From: Anaerolineaceae bacterium
GTDB taxonomy: Bacteria; Chloroflexota; Anaerolineae; Anaerolineales; Anaerolineaceae
Length of the DNA stretch: 64,000 nucleotides
Direction: 5' to 3'
NCBI GenBank assembly: GCA_016841445.1
Contig: JAENZD010000003.1
Location: 219,212 to 283,211, forward strand
Part shown: positions 7,321-16,252 of the stretch, one piece after another
Layout: each line of letters starts with the position of its first letter
Position numbering within the stretch: the first letter of the stretch is position 1
The notes under the pieces: model-generated
Seen by the model: the letters and a program-made list of their open reading frames with translations, nothing else
Databases searched by the model: none
Told to the model about the DNA's origin: nothing
Translations under genes and position numbers: made by a program

Positions 7321-8597
7321 CCTTGCTCAGGTATGTAAAATCCGACGACACGATTGTCAGGATTTAGGTAAGACCGGGCGACATCCAAAACATCTTCCGG
7401 CGTAATTTCTGAAAGATGATCAATATAATTTTCAAACCAGTCATACGTATCAAACATCTCGGTATATCCCAACCAGAAAGCCTGGTTTGAGATGTTCTCA
7501 CTGCTGTACGCAAAAAGCGCTTTCGCTTGTTTGACAGCCCTTTCGATTTCCTTTTGTGCTACCGGGGAATCAAGCACGTACGAAATTTCATCATCAACGG
7601 CTTTTAACACTTCTTCCGGCGTATGCTCCGGATGGACTGTCAGGTAGATGGAATAAAGATAAGGGTCTTTGGTTGCCTGCAGGGAACCATGGCAGGAGAC
7701 GGATATTTCGCTCTCGACCAGGGCTCGATACAGGCGGCTGGTTTTGTTACTGGTCCCGCCGGAACCGAACATATTCAAGCTGCTTGGACCGGTCAGCAGG
7801 CTGTCCAGGACAGTCAGTGTAAAGAAGTCCCGGTTTGAAGCGCTGGGGGCGCGATAGCCGATTTGGACATAACTTGTCTCGCCAGGTCCTGATACCGTGA
7901 CCCGTTTTTCAACCTCAAGCGGTGGATCTTCCGGGATGGCGGTTTGAAACTCAACATCGGGCGGAATTTCTGAAAAATTGTTTTCTATCTTTTCCATCAT
8001 CGACGTAATATCGAAATCTCCCGCGATTGACAAAACAGCGTTCCCTGGCTGGTAGTATCGTTGATAATGCTGGTACAGATCATCACGGGTCATCGTTTTT
8101 AAGTCTTCTTTAAGGCCGATAACTTCATAGCGGTAAGGATGTTCGGAAAATGCAGCCATTTGAATAGCTTCGCCAAGTAAGAAAAGCGGTTCATTTTCAT
8201 TGCCTTCGCGCTCTGATATGATCACCGTTCGTTCTCGATTTACCTCCCGTTTGTTAAAGGGACTTTTCATCATCCGGTCAGCTTCTGCTTCGAGTCCGAT
8301 CTCGAATACATGAGCTGGAAGCGTTTCAAAGTAAGTTGTCCAATCCAGGTGGGTCATGGCATTTAACACCCCGCCGAACCTGGAAACTTCCCGATCGAGA
8401 TATCCTGCCGGGAATTTCTCAGTTCCTTTGAACTGCATGTGTTCTACCCAATGGGAGATGCCTGTTATGCCAGGTATCTCATTGCGTGAGCCGACCCGGT
8501 ACCACATCCAGTTACTGATGATCGGTGCGGTGTGAATCTCTTTCAGATGAACGGTTAAACCATTAGGAAGTTTATAATAATGTGTTGATCTTGTCAT
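7317..8597 (-). CDS. M16 family zinc metallopeptidase, catalytic subunit
   Basis: A 426-residue M16B peptidase. The inverted zinc motif HWVEH lies at 49-53 (His49, Glu52, His53) and the third ligand fits Glu129 in ISEREGNEN, 75 residues later, which is the family spacing. The conserved NAMTHLDWTTYF strand and the C-terminal half complete the fold. It begins an operon with the non-catalytic partner, acpS and a metallophosphoesterase. It is divergent from the oxidoreductase gene at 8723, sharing a 125-nt promoter region. Such paired bacterial M16 proteins degrade or process peptides inside a closed chamber; the substrate is unknown. Confidence 0.93.
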   Translation of the reverse strand: MTRSTHYYKLPNGLTVHLKEIHTAPIISNWMWYRVGSRNEIPGITGISHWVEHMQFKGTEKFPAGYLDREVSRFGGVLNAMTHLDWTTYFETLPAHVFEIGLEAEADRMMKSPFNKREVNRERTVIISEREGNENEPLFLLGEAIQMAAFSEHPYRYEVIGLKEDLKTMTRDDLYQHYQRYYQPGNAVLSIAGDFDITSMMEKIENNFSEIPPDVEFQTAIPEDPPLEVEKRVTVSGPGETSYVQIGYRAPSASNRDFFTLTVLDSLLTGPSSLNMFGSGGTSNKTSRLYRALVESEISVSCHGSLQATKDPYLYSIYLTVHPEHTPEEVLKAVDDEISYVLDSPVAQKEIERAVKQAKALFAYSSENISNQAFWLGYTEMFDTYDWFENYIDHLSEITPEDVLDVARSYLNPDNRVVGFYIPEQG

Positions 8598-8722
8598 TTA
8601 GGTAGACTCAATTTCCTTCGATTGTTCCCTAGAATTTGGATTTTCAAATCCAGTATAATTCATGTGTTATTGTACCCGTGATTATATTCCATAAAGATCG
8701 TGAATATGATTGGAGGTTATTA

Positions 8723-10063
8723 TTGTCTGATGAGAAAACAATGAGCCCTCTTGTTGCCGTGATCGGCGCGGGTCCGGCGGGATTATATGCTGCCCAATCC
8801 CTTGCGCGCCAAGGCATCCAGGTCGTGCTCTTCAACCGCGATATCAAATTTGGCGGTCTGGCTGAGTATGGCATCTTCCCAACGAAGCATAAGATGCGGT
8901 TGGGGTTACTGGCCCATTTTTCTCGAATCCTTAAAATGCCACAGGTCCATTACGTCGGGAATGTCCTCGTTGGTAAGACCGGTGATATCACGCTGGATAA
9001 ACTTCGCCAGGTGGGATTTAAGGCTTTTATGGTTACAACAGGTGCGCAAAAGAATAAATGGCTTGGATTGCCTGGAGAAGACCTTGACGGTGTCTACCAG
9101 GCTCACGAAATTGTTTTCGATTACAATCTTCTGCCCAAGTATACCAGGATTAACTTTGATATTGGCCGAAATATCGCTGTGATTGGTGTTGGCAATGTGA
9201 TGCTTGATATTATGCACTACCTGAAGCTTGAAGAGATCGAGCGGGAGGTAACGGCTTATGCCAGGCGAGGCCCTGCAGAAGTGAAGTTTGATAAAGAAAC
9301 GCTTGAACCTGTGGCAGACTGCCTGGATTTGGATTTTATTAAACGTGAAGTTGAGACCGCACAACCTCAAGCAGCATCAGTTGATGACGATGTCAACATA
9401 TTTTACGAAATATTGGAAAAGGCGCGTGAAAAAGCTGAGGACTGCCATTCAGGGTTAACCGTACGGATGGCTTTTTTGCGTTCTCCTCGAAGAATGATTG
9501 GGGATAAGGGTGGGCGTGTGAAAGCTATCGTTTTTGAAAAGAACACGCTTGATAAGCAGGGCGATTCAGTGATCTCGCAAGGCACCGGTGAATTTGAAAC
9601 GGTACCGGTTGATACCGTAATTTTTTCGATCGGTTCACAGGTTGATGCAAGTTTTGGCTTGCCCATCAATCATGGCAGTTTTGTCACCAGTCCGGATCCC
9701 CGCTTTCCGGTCGAGGAAATTTCTTACGAGGTATATAACCCTGATTTGTGCACGCAGTGTGAAGATATTTTTGTCAGCGGATGGGCGAGGCAGGCTGGTG
9801 AAGGTGTTGTTGGCCTGGCACGAAAAGATGCTGAAATGGGTGCAAAAGCTGTGATGGCTTATCTAGCAACCCTGGATTCACTGGAAAGCGTACCCGCTGA
9901 GGCAGCCATTAATGCGTTGGGACTTGATGAACAAAAGGTTATCAGGTTAGCGGATCTTCAAAAATTGAAAGAAGAAGAAAACAGGATTGCTGAACAACGG
10001 GGGTTGGCCGAGTTTAAATTTGAATCGAACGAAGCAATGATGAAGGTGATTAAGGGAAATTAA
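8723..10063 (+). CDS. FAD/NAD(P)-dependent oxidoreductase, ferredoxin-NADP reductase-like
   Basis: A 446-residue flavoprotein of the adrenodoxin reductase/GltD-like group. The FAD-binding Rossmann motif is VIGAGPAGLYAAQSL near the N-terminus; a second nucleotide motif, VIGVGNVMLDIMHYL, sits in the middle, and the C-terminal FVSGWARQAGEGVVGLARKD block is typical of the FAD-binding return strand. The ORF extends to 8636, but a TGGAGG at 8711-8716 lies 6 nt before an in-frame TTG at 8723, so TTG is the likely start; the ATG at 8741 is an alternative. It probably shuttles electrons between NADPH and a ferredoxin or redox partner. No partner gene lies next to it. Its 3' end overlaps the convergent gene by 14 bp. 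Confidence 0.85.
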   Translation: MSDEKTMSPLVAVIGAGPAGLYAAQSLARQGIQVVLFNRDIKFGGLAEYGIFPTKHKMRLGLLAHFSRILKMPQVHYVGNVLVGKTGDITLDKLRQVGFKAFMVTTGAQKNKWLGLPGEDLDGVYQAHEIVFDYNLLPKYTRINFDIGRNIAVIGVGNVMLDIMHYLKLEEIEREVTAYARRGPAEVKFDKETLEPVADCLDLDFIKREVETAQPQAASVDDDVNIFYEILEKAREKAEDCHSGLTVRMAFLRSPRRMIGDKGGRVKAIVFEKNTLDKQGDSVISQGTGEFETVPVDTVIFSIGSQVDASFGLPINHGSFVTSPDPRFPVEEISYEVYNPDLCTQCEDIFVSGWARQAGEGVVGLARKDAEMGAKAVMAYLATLDSLESVPAEAAINALGLDEQKVIRLADLQKLKEEENRIAEQRGLAEFKFESNEAMMKVIKGN

Positions 10064-10667
10064 TAAGAGAAACGATGTTGGACTGACTTTTATGTTCGGT
10101 TTTTGGTTCGACATCATTTTCAAACGCTTGATGCTGTTCCTCCTGTTCCTTTGGAAGATCATTTGTTTTGTAGCGTTTATAACGGATCAGGAGCAGGTAG
10201 CCGATCGCGATGGTCGCCATGCCAATTTCCATTCCTCGGGCCTGCAGTGGACCGAAAAACACATTTGGTAGCGGGTGGCTGCCCAGGCCGAAAATATCTG
10301 CCATCGCCGTAAACACACAGATGACATAACCAGTACTGATCAAGCGGGATCCGATGTCCGCCGCCAGGGTTTTTTTATGATTTGCCCAAAAGGCATGCAG
10401 GGTCAGGTAACTCCCGAAGGTCATTAACGCCAGGCCTATTAAAAAGACAGAGATTTGGACAAAACCAATCACGCGGCTGCGGTCCAGCCCAAACAATCCG
10501 GGTCGCGCACCTAATAAAAACAGGGTATACCCGATGACAGCAAATATCAAACCAATCCGGATCCTGATTTTTGGATAGGTTAGGCCAGTTTCAGAGTCAT
10601 CTATGATTGTTTGTTCAGGATCAATGTCCTCGTCCGTGACGATGGGTTCAGGAGGTTTTTTTATCAT
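10050..10667 (-). CDS. Four-helix membrane protein of unknown function
   Basis: A 205-residue protein with an acidic cytoplasmic N-terminus, four hydrophobic segments (about residues 37-55, 67-88, 108-127 and 144-160) and a charged C-terminal tail. I do not recognise a family. Its ATG overlaps the stop of the dipeptidase gene by four bases (ATGA, 10664-10667), so the two are translated together and may work together at the membrane. The 3' end overlaps the convergent oxidoreductase gene by 14 bp. Confidence 0.7.
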   Translation of the reverse strand: MIKKPPEPIVTDEDIDPEQTIIDDSETGLTYPKIRIRIGLIFAVIGYTLFLLGARPGLFGLDRSRVIGFVQISVFLIGLALMTFGSYLTLHAFWANHKKTLAADIGSRLISTGYVICVFTAMADIFGLGSHPLPNVFFGPLQARGMEIGMATIAIGYLLLIRYKRYKTNDLPKEQEEQHQAFENDVEPKTEHKSQSNIVSLINFP

Positions 10668-11755
10668 TTGGGTAGGTTTTTCTTTAGAATTCTGAGCCAG
10701 TTACCACTGAAGATACGCTCAATGTCGTTTTCATTGTAACCTTTTTCTGAAAGTCGTGGGGCGAGTTTTGGAAGATCTGCGATAGAATCGATCTCGCTAG
10801 GTACTGATTCAACCCCAAAACCGCCGTCAAAATCTGTACCAAGTGCTACATGATGTGTATCACCTGCAATTTGGCAAACGTGATCAATCTGGGCGACGAT
10901 AGTATCCAACGTGACTGCACTTCTGCCACCTTTACTCCGCCAGTCCCAGTCCAAAAATGCATTAAGGGGGACGATCCCCATGACGCCATCACGCTCGATC
11001 AATTGTTCAATCGTCTCGTCTTTTAAATGACGGTTGATAGGAATGCCTTTGATCAGGGCTTCAGCGTTCGAGTGCGATGCAATCACCTGTTCTTCATAAA
11101 AATCCAGTGACTGGCGTGCGGACTGATGGTCCATATGGCTAATATCCAGGATCATTTTAAAAGAAGCCATCACTTCGAGTAATTCAAAACCTAATTTCGT
11201 CAGCGGTCCGGGCTCCCGGGTACCGCCGCAGTACCTGTTGCCTGCCCAGGCTGGTCCGACCAACCGGACACCCCAAGTGTACCAGTCTTCAACCTGCGCC
11301 GGTTCAATAACACCTTCTGCCCCCTCCATTAATATCACGAGGCCTATGGGTGGGGGTGGGCTGCTGTGCTGTGACTCGTGAATCTGCAATTTTGCCAAAT
11401 GGACTTCCAGATCAGCCTGATTTTTGATCAAATTGAATTTTTCCGGATTTTCATCGGTCAATCGCTCGTAGGTATCCAATGCTTCACGGTAGCAAGCATG
11501 GGCTTCCTGGGGGGTGTCATACACCTTAACTGGGTAATTGCCGTTGTCCAACCTGCGAGGGCTGCAGTAAAGGGTCCCGAAAACAATGCCGACATGTGCT
11601 GCCTGGTATTCAGACCAACCCAGCAGCGTGTTACCATTGAACGCCGGGATTGGCGTATCTTTTTCGGATTGACGGGTGAATTCTACCGACTGTGTATAAT
11701 CTCGATTGAGATTGACAATATTCCAGGCGATGTCTTCGTGGGAATCGATGATCAT
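10664..11755 (-). CDS. Membrane dipeptidase family (M19) peptidase
   Basis: A 363-residue zinc dipeptidase of the renal dipeptidase family. The N-terminal IIDSHEDIAW supplies the HxD ligands, followed by VILMEGAEG (metal-bridging Glu), DISHMDHQS, ASHSNA and GTDFDGG, all in the expected order. Family enzymes hydrolyse dipeptides, including D-residue dipeptides. No signal peptide is visible, so it is probably cytoplasmic. It lies 59 nt after rpsA, separated by a hairpin (11774-11800), and is coupled to a membrane protein gene by an ATGA overlap. Confidence 0.92.
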   Translation of the reverse strand: MIIDSHEDIAWNIVNLNRDYTQSVEFTRQSEKDTPIPAFNGNTLLGWSEYQAAHVGIVFGTLYCSPRRLDNGNYPVKVYDTPQEAHACYREALDTYERLTDENPEKFNLIKNQADLEVHLAKLQIHESQHSSPPPPIGLVILMEGAEGVIEPAQVEDWYTWGVRLVGPAWAGNRYCGGTREPGPLTKLGFELLEVMASFKMILDISHMDHQSARQSLDFYEEQVIASHSNAEALIKGIPINRHLKDETIEQLIERDGVMGIVPLNAFLDWDWRSKGGRSAVTLDTIVAQIDHVCQIAGDTHHVALGTDFDGGFGVESVPSEIDSIADLPKLAPRLSEKGYNENDIERIFSGNWLRILKKNLPK

Positions 11756-11773
11756 GGGTTATGGTTTAAATGC

Positions 11774-11800
11774 AAGGCGCACCGGGATACGGTGCGCCTT
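11774..11800 (-). terminator. Hairpin after rpsA
   Basis: AAGGCGCACC (11774-11783) and GGTGCGCCTT (11791-11800) form a perfect 10-bp stem with a 7-nt loop, 14 nt past the rpsA stop. The U-tract on the minus strand is weak (gcatttaaa), so it may only partly stop transcription and let some read through to the dipeptidase gene. Confidence 0.6.
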
Positions 11801-11814
11801 AATTTTCGAAGCGA

Positions 11815-13305
11815 TTACTCGCTTTTCTGGTCTTCTTCTGATTCTTCTTCTTCGACAGTTTCTTCTTCAACTGCCTCTTCAGCTTTTTCTTCAACACCTT
11901 CTTCAACTGCTTCTTCAACTGCGTCAACTGTTTCTTCTTCAACTATTTCTTCCGCAGTTACTTCTGCTTCAGCTTCAAGTTGTTCGTCAACAATTTCTTC
12001 AACTGCTTCTTCCGCAGTTTCTTCGACAGTTTCATCGGCAGCTTCGACTTCTGGGGTATCCTCAGCCTCTTCCTCAGTGTCACCTTCTGAAAGCTGTTCC
12101 ACATCAAATTCGTTGGTTAAGGTTTTCCAGTCGAGGTCTGTATAGGCAGGGGAGTCAACTCGGCGCATGCTCAAGCCAATGCGATGGGTATCTTCTTCAA
12201 TTTTGATGATACGCAGCGTCACAACATCGCCTTCACTGAGAACCTCTTTGGGGTGTTCAATACGACGTTCGCTGATCTCGGATATATGGATCAAACCCTC
12301 AAGTTCTGCGTCGACATCTTCAAGCAGAAGTCGGGCAAAAGCGCCAAAATTGGTCAGGCGGGTGATCTTGCCTTCCACCAACTGACCTTCAGTGAGTGCT
12401 TTGATTTCTTCTTCCCATGGATCATCTTTCAATCGTCGAATGGAAAGGCCAATCCGTTTTCGATCGGTATCGATACTGATCACCTTGACCTTGATTTCCT
12501 GGCCCACTTCCAGAACTTCACTGGGATGGTTAACATGCTCCCATGAGATCTCAGATAAGTGAACGAGGCCATCTGCACCGTTGATATTGACAAAGGCGCC
12601 GAAATCTGCCAGGCTGGTCACACGACCTGTGCGGACTTCACCTTCCTCGAGGTCATCAATCACGCGTTCTTTGATGGAATCGCGTGTTTCGCTGCTGGCT
12701 GCTCTTTCTGAGAGAATTAACCGGCGGCGGTCACGGTCGACTTCGATCACACAAACTTCGATCTCTTCACCAACCATCTCGCTGTAGCGTTCTTCCGGTG
12801 AATTGCCGGTGATGGTCAGGCGCCGTCCTAACCCAATTTGGGAGGCTGGCACAAAACCACGGATGGTGCCCAGGGGAACGAGAAGGCCGCCTTTATTGTA
12901 GCCTTCAATTTTCGAAGAAAACGAATCTTCAGATTCCAGAAGTTCTTCTGCAGTCTGCCAGTTCTCTTCTTCGAGTGCCCGGGTGTATGATAAAACAAGG
13001 TTTCCATTTGAATCCTCGGGTGTAATAACATAAACTGTTATCTCATCACCGATACTCAATGAGCTCTTTGTCTCATCATCAATGGAATCAAGCTCTTTAC
13101 CAGCAATGATCCCTTCCGATTTTGCACCGACACTCACAAGAATCTGTGAATCGCCAAGGCTGGCGATCGTGCCTTTGCGGATTTCTCCGCGTTTCGGGAA
13201 ATCGATGGTTAATCCTTCTTCAGCTAGCAAAGCTTCCATTTTGTTTGTGGGCTCTTCCTGGCTTACTTCTTCCCCCGCTGTCTTTACTGTTTCATTTTGG
13301 TCCAT
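11815..13305 (-). CDS. rpsA: 30S ribosomal protein S1, four S1 domains plus long acidic tail
   Basis: A 496-residue RNA-binding ribosomal protein that aids translation initiation. Four S1 (OB-fold) domains are visible at about 40-110, 127-202, 221-291 and 307-382; the third and fourth have the canonical LADFGAFV / LTNFGAFA and GLVHLSEIS / GLIHISEIS signatures. The remaining tail (about 401-496) is almost entirely Glu, Val, Ala, Asp and Thr in short repeating blocks, which is unusual. The open frame continues upstream to 13419, but the ATG at 13305 starts the typical S1 N-terminus and a GGAG lies a little upstream. Downstream of ftsK by 171 nt and followed by a hairpin. Confidence 0.92.
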   Translation of the reverse strand: MDQNETVKTAGEEVSQEEPTNKMEALLAEEGLTIDFPKRGEIRKGTIASLGDSQILVSVGAKSEGIIAGKELDSIDDETKSSLSIGDEITVYVITPEDSNGNLVLSYTRALEEENWQTAEELLESEDSFSSKIEGYNKGGLLVPLGTIRGFVPASQIGLGRRLTITGNSPEERYSEMVGEEIEVCVIEVDRDRRRLILSERAASSETRDSIKERVIDDLEEGEVRTGRVTSLADFGAFVNINGADGLVHLSEISWEHVNHPSEVLEVGQEIKVKVISIDTDRKRIGLSIRRLKDDPWEEEIKALTEGQLVEGKITRLTNFGAFARLLLEDVDAELEGLIHISEISERRIEHPKEVLSEGDVVTLRIIKIEEDTHRIGLSMRRVDSPAYTDLDWKTLTNEFDVEQLSEGDTEEEAEDTPEVEAADETVEETAEEAVEEIVDEQLEAEAEVTAEEIVEEETVDAVEEAVEEGVEEKAEEAVEEETVEEEESEEDQKSE

Positions 13306-13476
13306 AAAATATATAACTCCAGAGTTGAATTTCTCACTGATTATAAGGGTTAAAGCAAAACTTGACAACCCTAAAACTTTAATTGTTCTTATCCAAAGGA
13401 TTACAATCAGTTGAACCAATTGTACCGCTTATGGGATAATTGTCAATTTTAAATAGATATAGGTGAACAATAACCA

Positions 13477-15738
13477 TTAATTATCAGGGTCTTCCAATAT
13501 TTGCCTGATTTGTGTCTTCGTGTCCGGTTCGCTGATGATCCCTTTGGCTTCCATGGTATCGATCATCCGAGCCGCGCGGGTGTACCCGATCCGCATTTTC
13601 CGCTGCAGCATGGATATGGATGCCTGTCCTTCCGTTCGGACAATATCCACTGCATCATGGAATTTTTCATCCAGATCCTCTTCCTCTTCAAATTCTTCCC
13701 ATAGGGGTTCTTGTTTTAAATGAACCCCTTTGTTGACCTGGAATGCGGCTGGTTGGTCTGGCCGTTCAGGGGCATTGCCTGAAACGGTAAATCCTCGCCA
13801 ATATGCTGCCAAACGGTTGATCTCGCTGTCGGAGACGAACGCAGTCTGGATACGTACGGGTGCAGGTGCATCGGGTGCCTGGAAGAGCATATCACCACGA
13901 CCCAGGAGTCTATCTGCGCCTGGCTGGTCCAGGATCACCCGGCTGTCAACGGAGGATGCAACAGCAAATGCGATCCGTGCCGGGAAGTTTGCCTTGATCA
14001 ACCCCGTCAGAATATCCGTTGAAGGCCGTTGGGTGGCAATGATCAGATGGATCCCAGTAGCACGTGCGAGCTGGGCGAGACGGGTGATGGCTCTCTCCGT
14101 TTCATCGGGTGCCAACAGCATCAGGTCGGCCAGCTCATCAATCACAACCAGGATGTAGGGGAGTTTTCGCTCGCTTGTTTTTTCACAGCGTGCGTTATAG
14201 TCAGCAATATTTCGGGTATGGGATTCGGAGAATTTCCGATAGCGATTGTCCATTTCCCGAAGCATCCACTGCAGGGCGCCAACGACATGTTCCGCATCAA
14301 CAATCACCGGTGAGAGGAGATGAGGGATGCCGTTATAGCCGGTTAATTCAACACGCTTCGGGTCGACCAGCACAAGTCGGAGTTCATCAGGCGTTTTGTT
14401 CAGCAGAAATCCAGCGAGGATATCATTGATACAGACTGATTTTCCAGCGCCTGTTGTGCCCGCAATCAGCAGGTGCGGCATTTTTGTGAGGTCTGCTGCA
14501 ACCGTGTTTCCGGCAACATCTTTTCCCAGGGCAATTTTTAATGGTGAGTTCAGGTTGTTGAAAGCTGAACTTGTGATGACTTCCTGAAGTGAGACCAATG
14601 AAACTTGCTGGTTTGGGACCTCTATCCCGATATAGCCTTTACCGGGAACAGGTGCCTGGATGCGGATGCGTGAGGCTGCGAGTGCCAACGCAAGATCATC
14701 TGCCAGCGATGTGATTTTTGAGACCCTGACCCTGGTTTTTCCATTTCTTGATTCAATAAAATCAGGTTCAACACCAAATAAAGTGATGGTTGGGCCCCTT
14801 CGGATTTCAACAACATGGGAGGGAGCGCCGAATGATCGCAAGGTTTCTTCAATAACAATGGCGCGTTGCCGGTCGTTTTCAGTGTCGTCGCGCGGTTTTA
14901 ATACCGGGTCAAGGATCTCCTCCGGGTTGGGCAGCACCCAAACGGGACGATCAGCTATATGGTTGTAATACAGGCTGTTGGGGTCGCCTGCTGCAGAATC
15001 GGGTTTGGCTTTGGGCTTATGCTGGTTTTCCAGTGGTGTAATGGTTTCCACCCCTGGTGCAGGTTTTTCTTGCATCTGTTCTTGTTCTAAAGCTTGCTTG
15101 GCTTGCCGCCTTTGTTTTGATCGGGAAATTTCATTTTTTACGCCTGTTACAAGCTTTTCACTTATATTTTTGATGGCATTACCCAATGCTTTGATCACAC
15201 TTGCCATTGATAGATCGAATGAGAGGATCAGGCTTATGATCAACCAGGCAATCAAAGCGATGACAGCGCCAGGTTCCCCCAGTGTTTTTTCAAGGGTTAA
15301 TTTGATCCATGCACCGATGTAACCTCCCCCTAGTCCTTGTTTCGCTTCATTATAAGTGCCATCCATAAACAGGTGAAACCAGGCTAAAAGGTTAACGATC
15401 AATAAGATCACGCCAACAATCCGTTCGGGTGAAAGATGCGGGATTTTTTCGATGTTTCTCAAAAGCATCCATAAACCAAAGATCAGCAAAAGGACCGGGA
15501 GGAAATAAATTCCCCAACCAATGACTTGACTGGAAATCCTGACCACCCAGTCCGTGATGCCGCTGGACGTTTTTGTGAAGAGGCTGATGATCGTCAACAG
15601 GCCGATGACCAACAAAATTATGCCAATGATATCCATTCGCCGTTGAGGCGGAATACCTGGGCGGGTAGATTTCTGGGTTTTTCGCGATGTCGTCTTACGT
15701 TTTGTTGACTTTGATTTTGTTGTTTTCCTCCGTGCCAT
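13477..15738 (-). CDS. ftsK: DNA translocase FtsK/SpoIIIE
   Basis: A 753-residue membrane-anchored DNA pump for chromosome segregation at division. The basic N-terminus (Lys/Arg/Thr-rich, 1-33) is followed by four hydrophobic segments (about 36-54, 72-91, 107-122 and 157-175), a charged linker, the alpha/beta motor with Walker A GTTGAGKS (427-434) and Walker B YILVVIDELADL, and a C-terminal winged-helix gamma domain (DAVDIVRTEGQASISML onward) that reads directional DNA signals. Length and domain order fit the short SpoIIIE-type rather than the long E. coli FtsK. Start ATG 15738 with a ribosome site (aggagcaacc) just upstream. Confidence 0.95.
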   Translation of the reverse strand: MARRKTTKSKSTKRKTTSRKTQKSTRPGIPPQRRMDIIGIILLVIGLLTIISLFTKTSSGITDWVVRISSQVIGWGIYFLPVLLLIFGLWMLLRNIEKIPHLSPERIVGVILLIVNLLAWFHLFMDGTYNEAKQGLGGGYIGAWIKLTLEKTLGEPGAVIALIAWLIISLILSFDLSMASVIKALGNAIKNISEKLVTGVKNEISRSKQRRQAKQALEQEQMQEKPAPGVETITPLENQHKPKAKPDSAAGDPNSLYYNHIADRPVWVLPNPEEILDPVLKPRDDTENDRQRAIVIEETLRSFGAPSHVVEIRRGPTITLFGVEPDFIESRNGKTRVRVSKITSLADDLALALAASRIRIQAPVPGKGYIGIEVPNQQVSLVSLQEVITSSAFNNLNSPLKIALGKDVAGNTVAADLTKMPHLLIAGTTGAGKSVCINDILAGFLLNKTPDELRLVLVDPKRVELTGYNGIPHLLSPVIVDAEHVVGALQWMLREMDNRYRKFSESHTRNIADYNARCEKTSERKLPYILVVIDELADLMLLAPDETERAITRLAQLARATGIHLIIATQRPSTDILTGLIKANFPARIAFAVASSVDSRVILDQPGADRLLGRGDMLFQAPDAPAPVRIQTAFVSDSEINRLAAYWRGFTVSGNAPERPDQPAAFQVNKGVHLKQEPLWEEFEEEEDLDEKFHDAVDIVRTEGQASISMLQRKMRIGYTRAARMIDTMEAKGIISEPDTKTQIRQILEDPDN

Positions 15739-16252
15739 AGGTTGCTCCTGAGGATTAATATGATTAACTTCTGAAGTGGATTATAGCATAGCTGTAATGT
15801 TGAATTTCCTTAGAAATGCGTTTGACTAAGTATTATCGATTTTACCCAATTAATTGAAAAGTACACCTTGACCAGAAAAAAATTTCGAGTATGATCTTAT
15901 ATAAGAAATCCTTTATCTTTACGATATTGATAAATCATTACCAAGGGATTCTAAATTCTGTTATAATATTTTCGCCACCCAGATTGTTTAGTAATTTGCC
16001 GTAGCAAGAAATGGATTGTATCGGCGCTTGCATGGAAGATAAATTTTCCCGAATGTTATTAACTAACAACACTAAACGAACCTCATCTGGGTAATTTCGC
16101 GGGTGGACCTTCTGGTCAGCTATTAATAATTTCATCGTGCTTATTTTACGATTTTTAAGATTTTCTCTCAGGGCGTGTTAGAGAGAGCTATTAAAACATG
16201 GATTTCATCATCACTATAAGGATTAGATAAACAAGAGAAGAGAAATGATGCA
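15739..16252. other. Non-coding interval between divergent ftsK and rho
   Basis: An AT-rich 514-bp interval. The clearest element is a plus-strand promoter, TTGACC (15868-15873) and TATGAT (15890-15895) with a 16-bp spacer, which would give rho a leader of about 350 nt. A 65-codon ORF on the minus strand (15938-16135) lacks family features and a ribosome site and is not called. Confidence 0.5.
15868..15895 (+). promoter_or_regulatory. Candidate rho promoter
   Basis: TTGACC and TATGAT hexamers, 16 bp apart, on the plus strand in the ftsK-rho interval. No other plus-strand gene lies between it and rho. Rho genes are commonly autoregulated through long leaders, so the distance is plausible but unproven. 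Confidence 0.4.

Noticed and set aside
11830..12060. Plus-strand TTC/AAC-rich microsatellite with long ORFs
   Set aside because: It is the reverse side of the acidic tail of S1; the ORFs on the plus strand are shadows of GAA/GAG codons.
15938..16135. 65-codon minus-strand ORF between ftsK and rho
   Set aside because: No ribosome site, no family features, overlaps the promoter region of rho.
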